DNA of 64,000 nucleotides. Origin: Bombilactobacillus folatiphilus. GTDB lineage: Bacteria; Bacillota; Bacilli; Lactobacillales; Lactobacillaceae. The translations under genes were made by a program, and so were the position numbers. A model generated the notes under the pieces. It did not search any database. It was given only the letters and a program-made list of their open reading frames with translations, and was not told the DNA's origin. Location of the stretch: positions 558,001 through 622,000 of the forward strand of contig NZ_CP093366.1 in assembly GCF_023380265.1 (NCBI RefSeq). Direction: 5' to 3'. Positions 54,188 to 62,295 of the stretch are shown piece after piece. Position 1 is the first letter of the stretch, and the number at the start of each line of letters is the position of its first letter.

Positions 54188-55185
54188 TGGTCGTACGAGC
54201 AGAGTATTTATGTGCCAAAATTAAGCAATTGGTCAATGAGCAAGTCGTACCGGGAGTTAGTTTTGCATTTATAACGCCCGAATGTACTATTCAAGATTAT
54301 TACGGTGCTAATAGTTGGCAACCAAGTGTTACACCATTGAAAGCCGATCAATTATACGATTTGGCGTCATTAACGAAAGTATTAGGAACAACTACACTTT
54401 TATTACATTTAATTGAGCAAGGTCAGCTGCAGTGGAAATCAAAAGTAGCGGACTTCTTGCCATATTTTCAAGATTCTCGAGTGACAATTACACATTTGAT
54501 GACGCATACTTCAGGTATTCGTGGTTATATTCCGCATCGTGATCAATTATCGGCGCCCCAATTGTTGCGGGCGCTTCAACAATTGCCGGTGACTGATGAA
54601 TTTGAACAGGTAGTGCGCTATACCGATACTGGACCCATTTTAGCAGGTTTGATCATTGAGCAGTTGTATCAAAAACCAGTACAAACTGTAATTGCACAGC
54701 AAATTTTGCAACCGTTAAAATTACCGATGGCTACTTTTAAGCCTGATCCGGATTTGTGTGTGGTAACTAATCGACGAGCTGGTTATTGGTTAAAGGGACA
54801 AGTTCATGATCCGAAAGCTTGGCAATTGGGACCACATTGTGGTTCCTCTGGACTTTTTGCGAGTGTGGCCGATCTTTTAGTCTTTACACAGTGGTTCTTG
54901 GGGCAAACGAAAACGATACATCCGCCAATTCAGCAAACAATGATTGATTATTTATTTCAAGATTTTACTAAAAAGCAGTTAGGGCGTTCCTTTGGTTGGG
55001 ATTTAAGGCTTAATTGTGTTCGACAGGCTGTTTTATATCATACGGGTTTTACGGGTAATTTTTGGTTAATTGACAAACAGCGTCAGCGAGCATTGATCGT
55101 TTTAAGTAATCGGGTGCATCCTTTAGTACAGAATCAACGTTTTTTCTTAGAACGGGATGCCATTGTGGATTTGTTTTTACAGTGA
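54187..55185 (+). CDS. Serine hydrolase, class C beta-lactamase/esterase family
   Basis: 332 residues, no signal peptide. SLTK near 61 (nucleophile Ser and Lys), MTHTSGIRGYIPHRDQL, RYTDTGPILAGLI with the Tyr-x-Asp variant of motif 2, and LYHTGFTGNFWL (HTG, motif 3). An esterase, D-amino peptidase or wall-related enzyme; a cytoplasmic location is implied. Translationally coupled to the exporter genes. Confidence 0.88.
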   Translation: MVVRAEYLCAKIKQLVNEQVVPGVSFAFITPECTIQDYYGANSWQPSVTPLKADQLYDLASLTKVLGTTTLLLHLIEQGQLQWKSKVADFLPYFQDSRVTITHLMTHTSGIRGYIPHRDQLSAPQLLRALQQLPVTDEFEQVVRYTDTGPILAGLIIEQLYQKPVQTVIAQQILQPLKLPMATFKPDPDLCVVTNRRAGYWLKGQVHDPKAWQLGPHCGSSGLFASVADLLVFTQWFLGQTKTIHPPIQQTMIDYLFQDFTKKQLGRSFGWDLRLNCVRQAVLYHTGFTGNFWLIDKQRQRALIVLSNRVHPLVQNQRFFLERDAIVDLFLQ

Positions 55186-55197
55186 ATTAAATAAAAA

Positions 55198-55242
55198 GAA
55201 GTGTCTGCCAAAATCATTAGCATTTTGGTGGGCACTTTTTTA
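55198..55242. terminator. Terminator between serine hydrolase and response regulator genes
   Basis: AAGTGTCTGCCAAAAT / ATTTTGGTGGGCACTT arms (one mismatch) and a T run; symmetric for convergent genes. Confidence 0.85.
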
Positions 55243-55860
55243 ATGATGTTGATAATAAAAAATTGCTAATTGCGTCCGATCCCGCAATTCTAATTTTAAC
55301 AATAATTGACTGATCAGATTACGTACGGTACCCACACTCAAAAATAGTGTTTGGGCAATTTCTTTGTTGTTTTGACCATGTGCCACGAGCTGTAAGATGT
55401 CTTGCTCACGATCTGTTAGGTTTGTTGTCGTGTGATATGGCGCTTGATTTGTTAATTGAGCCTGCATTTTATGGATAATCTCGTCGCCATACACATATTG
55501 TTGATTCAAAACAGCATGGATTGCTGGAACAATAGCCTGAAAGTTTTGCTTAATCAAATATCCTTGAATTCCGATTGCTAGAGCTTCATTAATGTATTCA
55601 TCATCGCTAAAAGTTGTTAGTAATAAAATCTTCGCTTGTTCATTTTTTTTGAAGATGCTTTGAGCGGCTTGCAAACCTAAACCGTCAGGCATCCGAATAT
55701 CTAATAATAAAACGTCTGGACAATATTGTTTAGATAAATTGATGGCGTCTTGAACAGTGTGTCCGCAAGCGGGGACTGTTAATGTGGAATCGGTTTGAAT
55801 GATCGTGGTTAAAGCTTGCGTTACTAATTGATCATCGTCGACGATAATAATTTTAGCCAT
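55240..55860 (-). CDS. NarL/LuxR-family response regulator
   Basis: 206 residues. Receiver domain 1-118 (IIIVDDDQLVTQAL; phospho-acceptor in DVLLLDIRMPDGLGL; LLLTTFSDDEY; GYLIKQ) and C-terminal LuxR-type helix-turn-helix (LTDREQDILQLVAHGQNNKEIAQTLFLSVGTVRNLIS). Overlaps the kinase gene by 8 nt. With the divergent ABC genes the set has the layout of B. subtilis lnrJK-lnrLMN. Confidence 0.94.
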   Translation of the reverse strand: MAKIIIVDDDQLVTQALTTIIQTDSTLTVPACGHTVQDAINLSKQYCPDVLLLDIRMPDGLGLQAAQSIFKKNEQAKILLLTTFSDDEYINEALAIGIQGYLIKQNFQAIVPAIHAVLNQQYVYGDEIIHKMQAQLTNQAPYHTTTNLTDREQDILQLVAHGQNNKEIAQTLFLSVGTVRNLISQLLLKLELRDRTQLAIFYYQHH

Positions 55861-56929
55861 GTACTTGCTCCTTCATTAAGATAATTGTAATTAAAAATTG
55901 ATGTTGATGAACGTGAAAATGAATCTGACCACCAATCTCAGTGATCCGCTCCATCATATCAGTTAGACCCATACCAATCTGATAATTATCGTTGGCGCCA
56001 TCGTTTTTGATTTGTAAACGATAAAATCCGAGTAAATTTTGAAAATTTAACACGACTTGCTTGGCGTTTGTGTGTTTTATAATATTAGTCAGAGTTTCTT
56101 TAATAACTGCCAAAAGGGCTTGAGTCGACTGTTCATCTAATTGAAAAATAGTGCCTTGAATCTTTATAGGACAAAATTGAAAATTTTTACTTAATAATGT
56201 TAATCCATCGCTAAGTGTCATTGCCTTTTGTTGAAGTTGATGAACATTGGTACGGATACTGTTTAAAGCTTGATTCAAGGTTATTTGTAAATTGGTTAGG
56301 GACTCGTTAACGACGGGTTCTTGATTAAGGGCACTTAAGGCGCCCACTTGCAAGATACTACTGGATAATAAATGGCCCACATTATCGTGAATATCACGGG
56401 CAATTCGATTGCGTTCGTTGGCAATTTGCAGTTGTAGCTGCGTTTGGCTAGCTTTTGTTAACGCAAGATTTTGTTGTGTTAATTGCCTCTGTTGTTCAAA
56501 ACTATCATCTTGTAATTGGAGGATTTGCCTTTTCAAATGTTTAATTTTGCCGTTTAAAGTAGTCATTTCCAAAACAAGCCAATTTAAGCCAACGATCAAA
56601 ATAGTTTGCCATTGCCAATGGATCAGCGTTGGCATCAGTATCAAAATAAAGACTAATTTTCGTGAAATAGGCGGTTGCTTGAATAGGGTCATTGCTAGAA
56701 TTAAAGGCGAGAAGTACCAAAATTTTAGGTGCCAACTACCCAAAATGCTCAAGATTCCGAGTGGTAAATAATATTGCCAGTTTTTCAGGGGTAGCATAAT
56801 TAAACTTGAACAGAGTAGACTGATTAAAGGATACATGACTGCTGTTGGTTGAAGTGGTTGCTGAAAAAATAAGATAAAACATACGCCACCAATTATGAAT
56901 ACTTGATTGAACGCCCTTGATTTGTTCAT
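55853..56929 (-). CDS. Sensor histidine kinase, HisKA_3 type
   Basis: About 358 residues from ATG 56929 (AGGAGA 8 nt upstream; the frame extends to 56956 across a palindrome). Four or five membrane segments in the first 135, a coiled-coil linker (LKRQILQLQDDSFEQQRQL), dimerisation/phosphorylation helix NERNRIARDIHDNVGHLLSSS with the His, and a degenerate-length HATPase (GMGLTDMMERI). It should sense a membrane-active compound and phosphorylate the regulator next to it. Confidence 0.92.
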   Translation of the reverse strand: MNKSRAFNQVFIIGGVCFILFFQQPLQPTAVMYPLISLLCSSLIMLPLKNWQYYLPLGILSILGSWHLKFWYFSPLILAMTLFKQPPISRKLVFILILMPTLIHWQWQTILIVGLNWLVLEMTTLNGKIKHLKRQILQLQDDSFEQQRQLTQQNLALTKASQTQLQLQIANERNRIARDIHDNVGHLLSSSILQVGALSALNQEPVVNESLTNLQITLNQALNSIRTNVHQLQQKAMTLSDGLTLLSKNFQFCPIKIQGTIFQLDEQSTQALLAVIKETLTNIIKHTNAKQVVLNFQNLLGFYRLQIKNDGANDNYQIGMGLTDMMERITEIGGQIHFHVHQHQFLITIILMKEQVHG

Positions 56930-56942
56930 TTTTAATTCTCCT

Positions 56943-56977
56943 ATGACAAATGTCATCTTATTTTAGGCCAGATGTCA
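56943..56977. promoter_or_regulatory. Candidate response-regulator sites in the divergent promoter region
   Basis: Palindrome ATGACA-AA-TGTCAT (56943-56956) plus a further ATGTCA at 56972-56977, 22 bp (about two helix turns) from the first. Placed between kinase and ABC genes, these may be binding sites of the NarL-type regulator. Confidence 0.5.
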
Positions 56978-57041
56978 CTATTAAATGAACACCATTTCCA
57001 TTATATTAAATATAGCTCATGAATGATAGGAGACATCAAAC

Positions 57042-57983
57042 TTGATAATCGAAGTGCAGAATTTAGTCAAACGATACAACCAAAATAAAGTTTTGAATCA
57101 TCTTAATTTAACGGTGCCTAAGGGTCAAATTTTGGGGTTATTAGGGCCTAATGGTAGTGGTAAGTCGACTTTGATTAATTGCATTTTAGGATTGTTAAAG
57201 TTTGATCGCGGACAAATTAAGATTTTTGGGCAAACCATGACGCCCACGAATTATGCGATGAAAAAGCGGATTGGCTTGGTTCCGCAGGAATTGGCTTTAT
57301 TTGACGAATTAACAGTGCTGGATAATTTAAATTACTTTTGTGGTCTGTATATTCAAAATAAAAAACGGCGTCAATTTTTGGTTCAACAAGCGATGGAATT
57401 AGTAGAATTGCAGGATTTTGCAAAATACTACCCCAAACAATTGAGTGGTGGCCTAAAACGACGTCTGAATATTGCTTGTGGAATTGCGCATCAACCAGAA
57501 TTACTTTTTTTAGATGAACCGACAGTAGCGGTCGATCCGCAGAGTCGCAATAAAATTCTGGACAGTATTCAGCAGTTAAATCACCAAGGTACAACCATTA
57601 TTTACACGACGCATTACATGGAAGAAGTTGAACAGTTGTGTCAGCAGATTGTAATTTTGGATCATGGTGACGTTATAGCGCAAGGCACTACAGAGCAATT
57701 AACGCAATTAATTCAGACTACCGGCACTTTAACATTGGATATAGCACAAATTAGTTCGTCACAGCTTGTTGAACTTGAGCAAATGCCGGGAATGCAACAG
57801 GTTTTGTACAGTTTATCTCAGCTCACAATTGTTAATCAAAATTTGAACCAAAATTTAATTGTGATTTTGGAATATTTGCAGCAACAGCATATTTTGTATA
57901 CGAATTTACGCATACAGACGGCTAATTTGAATGATGTCTTTTTAGCAATTACTGGTCGCCAGTTGCGCGATGCCAAGGAGTGA
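57042..57983 (+). CDS. ABC transporter ATP-binding protein (LnrL-like)
   Basis: 313 residues from TTG 57042 with AGGAGA upstream. Walker A GPNGSGKST (about 38), Q-loop LVPQELALFDELT, signature LSGGLKRRLNIACGI, Walker B LLFLDEPTVAVDPQS. The C-terminal 90 residues form an accessory domain. Energises the two permeases that follow; probable export of an amphiphilic antimicrobial, by analogy to LnrLMN. Confidence 0.93.
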   Translation: MIIEVQNLVKRYNQNKVLNHLNLTVPKGQILGLLGPNGSGKSTLINCILGLLKFDRGQIKIFGQTMTPTNYAMKKRIGLVPQELALFDELTVLDNLNYFCGLYIQNKKRRQFLVQQAMELVELQDFAKYYPKQLSGGLKRRLNIACGIAHQPELLFLDEPTVAVDPQSRNKILDSIQQLNHQGTTIIYTTHYMEEVEQLCQQIVILDHGDVIAQGTTEQLTQLIQTTGTLTLDIAQISSSQLVELEQMPGMQQVLYSLSQLTIVNQNLNQNLIVILEYLQQQHILYTNLRIQTANLNDVFLAITGRQLRDAKE

Positions 57984-57986
57984 TTT

Positions 57987-59105
57987 ATGAAACAATTAAT
58001 TTTAGCCCGACTAAAAATGTTTGGTCATCAGCGAATCTTATTATTTTGGTTAGTTTTGTTTCCGATGCTTATGGGTATTTTGATGAAATTGGCCTTTGGA
58101 AAATTAATGAATCAAAATCAATCACCAAATGTTCAACCGATTGCTGTGGCAGTAGTAGGTCGCAATGAGCAACAGCAATTTTTGTACCAGACATTGATAC
58201 AAACTAAACAAGCTAATCAACAAAAATTATTTCATGTTCAACATACTTCGGCATCGAAAGCAAAAAATTTGCTCAGACATCAACGAATTGCAGGTTACTT
58301 TCAGCAAAATCAACATCAAAAATGGACTTTGTATTTGATTGAAAAAGGTTTTGCGCAACAGATTTTACGCAACTTTTTAACGGCTTATTTACAAAATAAT
58401 CATCAGCAGCAAATGCCGCAAAATTCCAGGCGCATTTCTTTGCGCCATTGGACATCCAGACTAGATCAAAAACGTCATTTTAATAGTTTTAGTTTTTATT
58501 TTTTTGTCCTGCTAGCGTTTACTATTTTAGATGGTTACATGTTGGGCTTGACTTTGGGTCGTGACGAACAACCTCAACAATCAGCGCTCGGGGTGCGTTT
58601 ACGGGTCGGTCCCACCAGTTATTTAAAGATTTGGTTGAGCGATCTATTAGCGACTTGGCTGGTCTTTTATTTGTTGGTCTTATTGATCTTAGCCTTTTTT
58701 CATTGGGGTTTGGATATTCCGTTTGGCACACGCTGGGGTTGGTTGTTGTTGGTGATTGCACTGGGTTGTTTATTGTCAATTTCCGGCGGTCAATTATGGA
58801 ATAAGCTTCTCGTTTCTAAAAGTTATGCACAACAGTCCAATCTTGGATTAGTAATTGTTTTGTGCGCAGCCATGCTCAGTGGCTTAATGGGGACGATTGA
58901 TTTAAAATTTTGGATTGGGCAACATTTACCTTTATTAGGCAACATTAATTTGAATACACTTTTAGGTGACTGTTTTTATCAACTCTTCTTTTATCAAGAT
59001 TTACAGCCGTTTTATACCAACTTAGCTTGGTTGATTGGCATTTTGTGTATCATCTTTTTAATTAATCTAATTTTGGAAAGGAAAAATGCGTATGAACATC
59101 TATAA
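57987..59105 (+). CDS. ABC-2 type permease (LnrM-like)
   Basis: 372 residues: an N-terminal membrane helix (RILLFWLVLFPMLMGILMKL), a soluble loop of about 130 residues, then five helices (FFVLLAFTILDGYMLGLTL; ATWLVFYLLVLLILAFF; LLLVIALGCLLSISGG and others). Typical ABC2_membrane_3 layout. Three nt after the ATPase gene; overlaps the next permease by 20 nt. Confidence 0.9.
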   Translation: MKQLILARLKMFGHQRILLFWLVLFPMLMGILMKLAFGKLMNQNQSPNVQPIAVAVVGRNEQQQFLYQTLIQTKQANQQKLFHVQHTSASKAKNLLRHQRIAGYFQQNQHQKWTLYLIEKGFAQQILRNFLTAYLQNNHQQQMPQNSRRISLRHWTSRLDQKRHFNSFSFYFFVLLAFTILDGYMLGLTLGRDEQPQQSALGVRLRVGPTSYLKIWLSDLLATWLVFYLLVLLILAFFHWGLDIPFGTRWGWLLLVIALGCLLSISGGQLWNKLLVSKSYAQQSNLGLVIVLCAAMLSGLMGTIDLKFWIGQHLPLLGNINLNTLLGDCFYQLFFYQDLQPFYTNLAWLIGILCIIFLINLILERKNAYEHL

Positions 59106-60237
59106 AGTGACTTGGAAGCTCATATATAAAAATTTAGGAATCTTGTTTTTGGGCACAGTCGTTACTTTATTCATGATGATTTTTATTGCTCAAGATTTTA
59201 TCAATTCCAAATCAAGTTTGGATGAACCTAAAATAGCAATTTTGGGTTGCAAGAAATCTATCACTGCCCGTAATTTGGCACAATATTTAACTCAACAGAC
59301 AAAAATTCAGTCACTCAAAAAGCAGGCGAACGCTGTTGATGATGCTCTATACTATCGGCAAATTGATGGTGTAATTTATTTACCTTCTGACTTGCAACAG
59401 CAGTTACAGGCAGGACATCAGATTAAATTAAACACAAAATATGCTACTAATCAAGCAGCTTCGTTGGTGGATGGAATGGTTGATCAATATTTCAATACTT
59501 TGACTGCTTTCAAGCAAGCTAATCCACAATTTTCGTGGTCTCAGATTCTAGCTAAAACTCAAGCCAAGCTCAGACAAAAGGTGCAAGTGCGCTACGATCA
59601 AGCTTATGTTCAACAAATAAAGCAGGAAAAAGCATCCGCAATCTACAGTAGTTTGGCCTATGGAATTGCGCTCGTGATTTTGGATTTGTTTGGCACAGTT
59701 CGACTTAAATTTAATCAAACGGCAATTTATCGACGTAACTTTACTTCACCGCAACCGTTAAAGAAAATTAACGCGCAAATTAATCAAGCGCTGTTGAGTT
59801 ATCTGATTTTGATTTCCTTGGTTTTTTTGTTTGTGAGCATGTTGTTTTCACAAGGATATTGGAATCAGCAAACGTTACTTTTCTGGTTGAATACAGGAAT
59901 TTTTATCTTCACGACAATTGCGCTGGCTTCACTGTTGACCAGTATAGCTCAGCATCCGTATTCCATTACTGTTTTTGAGAATACCTATGTTTTAGGTTCG
60001 TGTTTTTTAGGCGGCGTTTTTGTTAATAATTCAGTTTTGCCACAGATTACGACGCAAATTGCTACGTTTACGCCAACGTATTGGTTTGTTCAGGCTAATG
60101 ATGTCGTTGCCAGTCAAGTGCAATTGAGTGAATCGTTGCTGCAAAAAGATGGGATTTTACTTTTATTTGGCTTGGTCTTTTTCGTCCTACAAAAGCTATA
60201 TGAGCATTTACAGAATCACCAAATGGTTACTAACTAA
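59086..60237 (+). CDS. ABC-2 type permease (LnrN-like)
   Basis: 383 residues with the same layout as the preceding permease: N-terminal helix (LGILFLGTVVTLFMMIF), soluble domain, five C-terminal helices (LLSYLILISLVFLFVSMLF; TGIFIFTTIALASLLTS; GILLLFGLVFFVLQKL). ATG 59086 has GGAAAGG upstream; ATG 59092 is an alternative. Third part of the transporter. Confidence 0.9.
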   Translation: MRMNIYKVTWKLIYKNLGILFLGTVVTLFMMIFIAQDFINSKSSLDEPKIAILGCKKSITARNLAQYLTQQTKIQSLKKQANAVDDALYYRQIDGVIYLPSDLQQQLQAGHQIKLNTKYATNQAASLVDGMVDQYFNTLTAFKQANPQFSWSQILAKTQAKLRQKVQVRYDQAYVQQIKQEKASAIYSSLAYGIALVILDLFGTVRLKFNQTAIYRRNFTSPQPLKKINAQINQALLSYLILISLVFLFVSMLFSQGYWNQQTLLFWLNTGIFIFTTIALASLLTSIAQHPYSITVFENTYVLGSCFLGGVFVNNSVLPQITTQIATFTPTYWFVQANDVVASQVQLSESLLQKDGILLLFGLVFFVLQKLYEHLQNHQMVTN

Positions 60238-60244
60238 AAAGACT

Positions 60245-60667
60245 TTATTCTTGATGACCTAATTTTTGCAAATACTGCGCAAATTGTTCTTGATCAGAAA
60301 TGATGCCGGCTTGTTTGGCTTCATACCAGTTAATTTTATCGTTTAAAATTTGCAGATGATGTTGAATATCTTCCAAGTTTTTCAAAAATTCAGCTTTCGT
60401 CTGTTTCAGCAATGCTAACCGTTGTGGAATAGTTTGGTCGCCTTGTGCCCGCCAATTAATATAAATTTTTAAATCTTTAATACTCATACCCGTTCCTTTT
60501 AAATGATCTAAAAATTTGAGCCAGTCTGCATCTTTGTCAGTGTAATAACGGTGACCGTTGGCGTGACGCTGCGGTTGAATTAGTTGTTCTTTTTCGTAGT
60601 AGCGTAACGTGGATTCGGATAAACCTGTTTTTTGGCTGAAAGTTCCAATTTCATAAGTTGTCATCAA
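60245..60667 (-). CDS. MerR-family transcriptional regulator
   Basis: 140 residues. Winged helix-turn-helix YEIGTFSQKTGLSESTLRYYEKEQLIQPQR (1-35), RYYTDKDADWLKFLDHLKGTGMSIKDLKIYI, then a dimerisation coiled coil (PQRLALLKQTKAEFLKNLEDIQHHLQ). No metal-binding cysteines, so an organic or redox effector is likely. Divergent from the RibD-like gene, whose promoter has a MerR-type operator. Confidence 0.93.
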   Translation of the reverse strand: MMTTYEIGTFSQKTGLSESTLRYYEKEQLIQPQRHANGHRYYTDKDADWLKFLDHLKGTGMSIKDLKIYINWRAQGDQTIPQRLALLKQTKAEFLKNLEDIQHHLQILNDKINWYEAKQAGIISDQEQFAQYLQKLGHQE

Positions 60668-60744
60668 AGTTTCTCCTTTATTTGTGGTTAACTTTAGGTG
60701 TTATTATAAATTGAATCATGACTAAATTGAATGCTTTAAATTAA

Positions 60745-60775
60745 TTGACTTAAAGTCTACTTTAATTTTTATACT
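60745..60775 (+). promoter_or_regulatory. MerR-type promoter with 19-bp spacer
   Basis: TTGACT (60745-60750), 19-nt spacer, TATACT (60770-60775). The dyad TTAAAGT-CT-ACTTTAA (60750-60765) fills the spacer. Overlong spacing plus an operator between -35 and -10 is diagnostic of MerR activation; the regulator gene is 80 nt away. Confidence 0.88.
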
Positions 60776-60818
60776 CGTAAAAAGATAGTCAAAAATTATA
60801 AGGGGAAGTGTTGTGATT

Positions 60819-61502
60819 ATGGATCGTAGTAAGGTGATTGTGCATATGTACGTTTCGATTGATGGCAAAATTGATGGTCCGTATGGTAGTGGGGAGTCCA
60901 GTCGGTATTATTCTGATGAGTTGTTTAAATTAAGTAACGCTGACGGTAACGGACGACGAACGATTCAAATGTACGCGGCTTCAGGACAGCCGGATTTGAA
61001 CCAATATGATATTCAGGGAATTGATTACACCGATTGGATCCCAGCTGTTCAAGCAGAAACTTGGTCGGTATCCTTTGATCGGTATGGTAAGTGCGGTTGG
61101 CAACAGAATTATTTCGCCTATAATGGACAGCAAATGCGCGCAATTGAAGTGGTGACCAAACAAGCTAGTAAACAATATTTAGCTTTTTTAAGATCTATGC
61201 AAATTCCATATTTGGTTAGTGGAAAAACTGAATTTGATTTGAATAATGTTTTGCAGAAATTAAAACGGTATTTTCAAATCGAAACTTTAGCTTTATGTGG
61301 TGGTTCCATGATTGATGGTGTTTTTTTGCAGGCACATCTTGTCGATGAGATTTCGCTAGTAGTGGCGCCGCATGTGAGTGGTGATAGTTCCCAAAAAGCT
61401 GCCTTTGATACTTTGGGTCAATTTGTAGATGATACTTTCCAGTTTCAAACGGCCAAAAAGTTGAGTGACGGTGGTGTTCATCTACTTTTTTCGAAAGAAT
61501 AA
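60819..61502 (+). CDS. RibD C-terminal / dihydrofolate reductase-like protein
   Basis: About 227 residues from ATG 60819 (GGGGAAG upstream; GTG 60813 is an alternative). VHMYVSIDGKIDGPYGS is the family N-terminus; ETLALCGGSMIDGVFLQAHLVDEISLVVAPHVSG is the conserved C-terminal part. An NADPH-dependent oxidoreductase of unknown substrate, not a riboflavin enzyme here since no rib genes are near. Its MerR-controlled promoter suggests a stress role. Confidence 0.88.
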   Translation: MDRSKVIVHMYVSIDGKIDGPYGSGESSRYYSDELFKLSNADGNGRRTIQMYAASGQPDLNQYDIQGIDYTDWIPAVQAETWSVSFDRYGKCGWQQNYFAYNGQQMRAIEVVTKQASKQYLAFLRSMQIPYLVSGKTEFDLNNVLQKLKRYFQIETLALCGGSMIDGVFLQAHLVDEISLVVAPHVSGDSSQKAAFDTLGQFVDDTFQFQTAKKLSDGGVHLLFSKE

Positions 61503-61507
61503 CATTG

Positions 61508-61544
61508 TAAAAAAAAACGATCTCTGTATAGAAATCGTTTTTTG
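61508..61544. terminator. Terminator after the RibD-like gene
   Basis: AAAAAACGAT / ATCGTTTTTT-type arms with a loop of about 12 nt; symmetric for convergent genes. Confidence 0.8.
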
Positions 61545-61560
61545 TTCTAATAATAAATAT

Positions 61561-62202
61561 TTAATACCAATCTGGTTTAGGTTTGTTTTCAGATCCGGGT
61601 TCCCATAAACCTACGCTTTGTTTCACATCGTTTCGTTTGCCAGTTAAATTGTCGATTACAAACTGCGCAATAGCTTTCCGCGAGATTTGAACCCCTGTAA
61701 AAGGTTCATTTTTAGGGCTAACCACATACGCGTTTTTCTCACCATTGTATAGCCAAGTCATGCGCATATAAGTGTAATCTAAATTACTAGCTTCGAGGAC
61801 TTCGTTTCCGCGATTTTTAGCAGCTGTGATGCCTAAGATTTGTTGATTCCAAGACCAAAAAGGTTCAACCACTTCATTATCAACACCTAAAACGCCAGCT
61901 TGAATGATACGCTGAACACCATTTACTTCCATCGCTTGGACAACTAATTGTGTCGTGGACTTTTTGTCAAAATCCATGAAAACAGCATCTTGATTTTTCA
62001 TAGCATGACTCAATTGTTTAAAGTCATTAGCATCACCAGTGATTTTTTGAACATTTTGGTACGGCAAATCGTCCGCATGTGAACTAAATAAAGTTAATTG
62101 TAATTCAGTTTGTTCTTTTAGCATCGGAATCAAATAGCGGGGAATTTGACCGCCAGCGCCAATAATTAGTAAATTTTTCGATTTAATCTCCTTCTTTCTC
62201 AA
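61561..62202 (-). CDS. NAD(P)-binding (NmrA/SDR-like) protein with a probably damaged start codon
   Basis: About 205 residues of mature sequence. LLIIGAGGQIPRYLIPML is a Rossmann dinucleotide motif; GDANDFKQLSHAMKNQDAVF and the tail LTGKRNDVKQSVGL fit the NAD(P)H-binding NmrA-like family. The ribosome site AAGAAGGAG (near 62190) is followed by ATTAAATCGAAAAAT; removing the C at 62180 would restore ATG AAA AAT TTA in the right frame and spacing. As it stands the nearest usable start is TTG 62202, only about 6 nt after the predicted transcript start and lacking a ribosome site. Translation may be lost or poor. Confidence 0.75.
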   Translation of the reverse strand: MRKKEIKSKNLLIIGAGGQIPRYLIPMLKEQTELQLTLFSSHADDLPYQNVQKITGDANDFKQLSHAMKNQDAVFMDFDKKSTTQLVVQAMEVNGVQRIIQAGVLGVDNEVVEPFWSWNQQILGITAAKNRGNEVLEASNLDYTYMRMTWLYNGEKNAYVVSPKNEPFTGVQISRKAIAQFVIDNLTGKRNDVKQSVGLWEPGSENKPKPDWY

Positions 62203-62214
62203 TAAATTAACAGG

Positions 62215-62245
62215 AGTATACTCCCTCAAGTTAACTTGAAGGCAA
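62215..62245 (-). promoter_or_regulatory. MerR-type promoter with 19-bp spacer before the NAD(P)-binding gene
   Basis: On the minus strand: TTGCCT (62245-62240), 19-nt spacer holding the perfect palindrome TCAAGTTAACTTGA (62239-62226), TATACT (62220-62215). The -10 lies within a second palindrome, GGAGTATACTCC. It is the form of AdhR/NmlR-type MerR operators. Confidence 0.85.
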
Positions 62246-62295
62246 GCGTTACGAACCAAAATGAAAACGCGCCTTGTCTAAATGAGGCACGTTTC

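Noticed and set aside
62203..62259. N-terminal extension of the NAD(P)-binding protein to an ATG at 62259.
   Set aside because: The extension covers the MerR-type promoter, so it would lie upstream of the transcript start.
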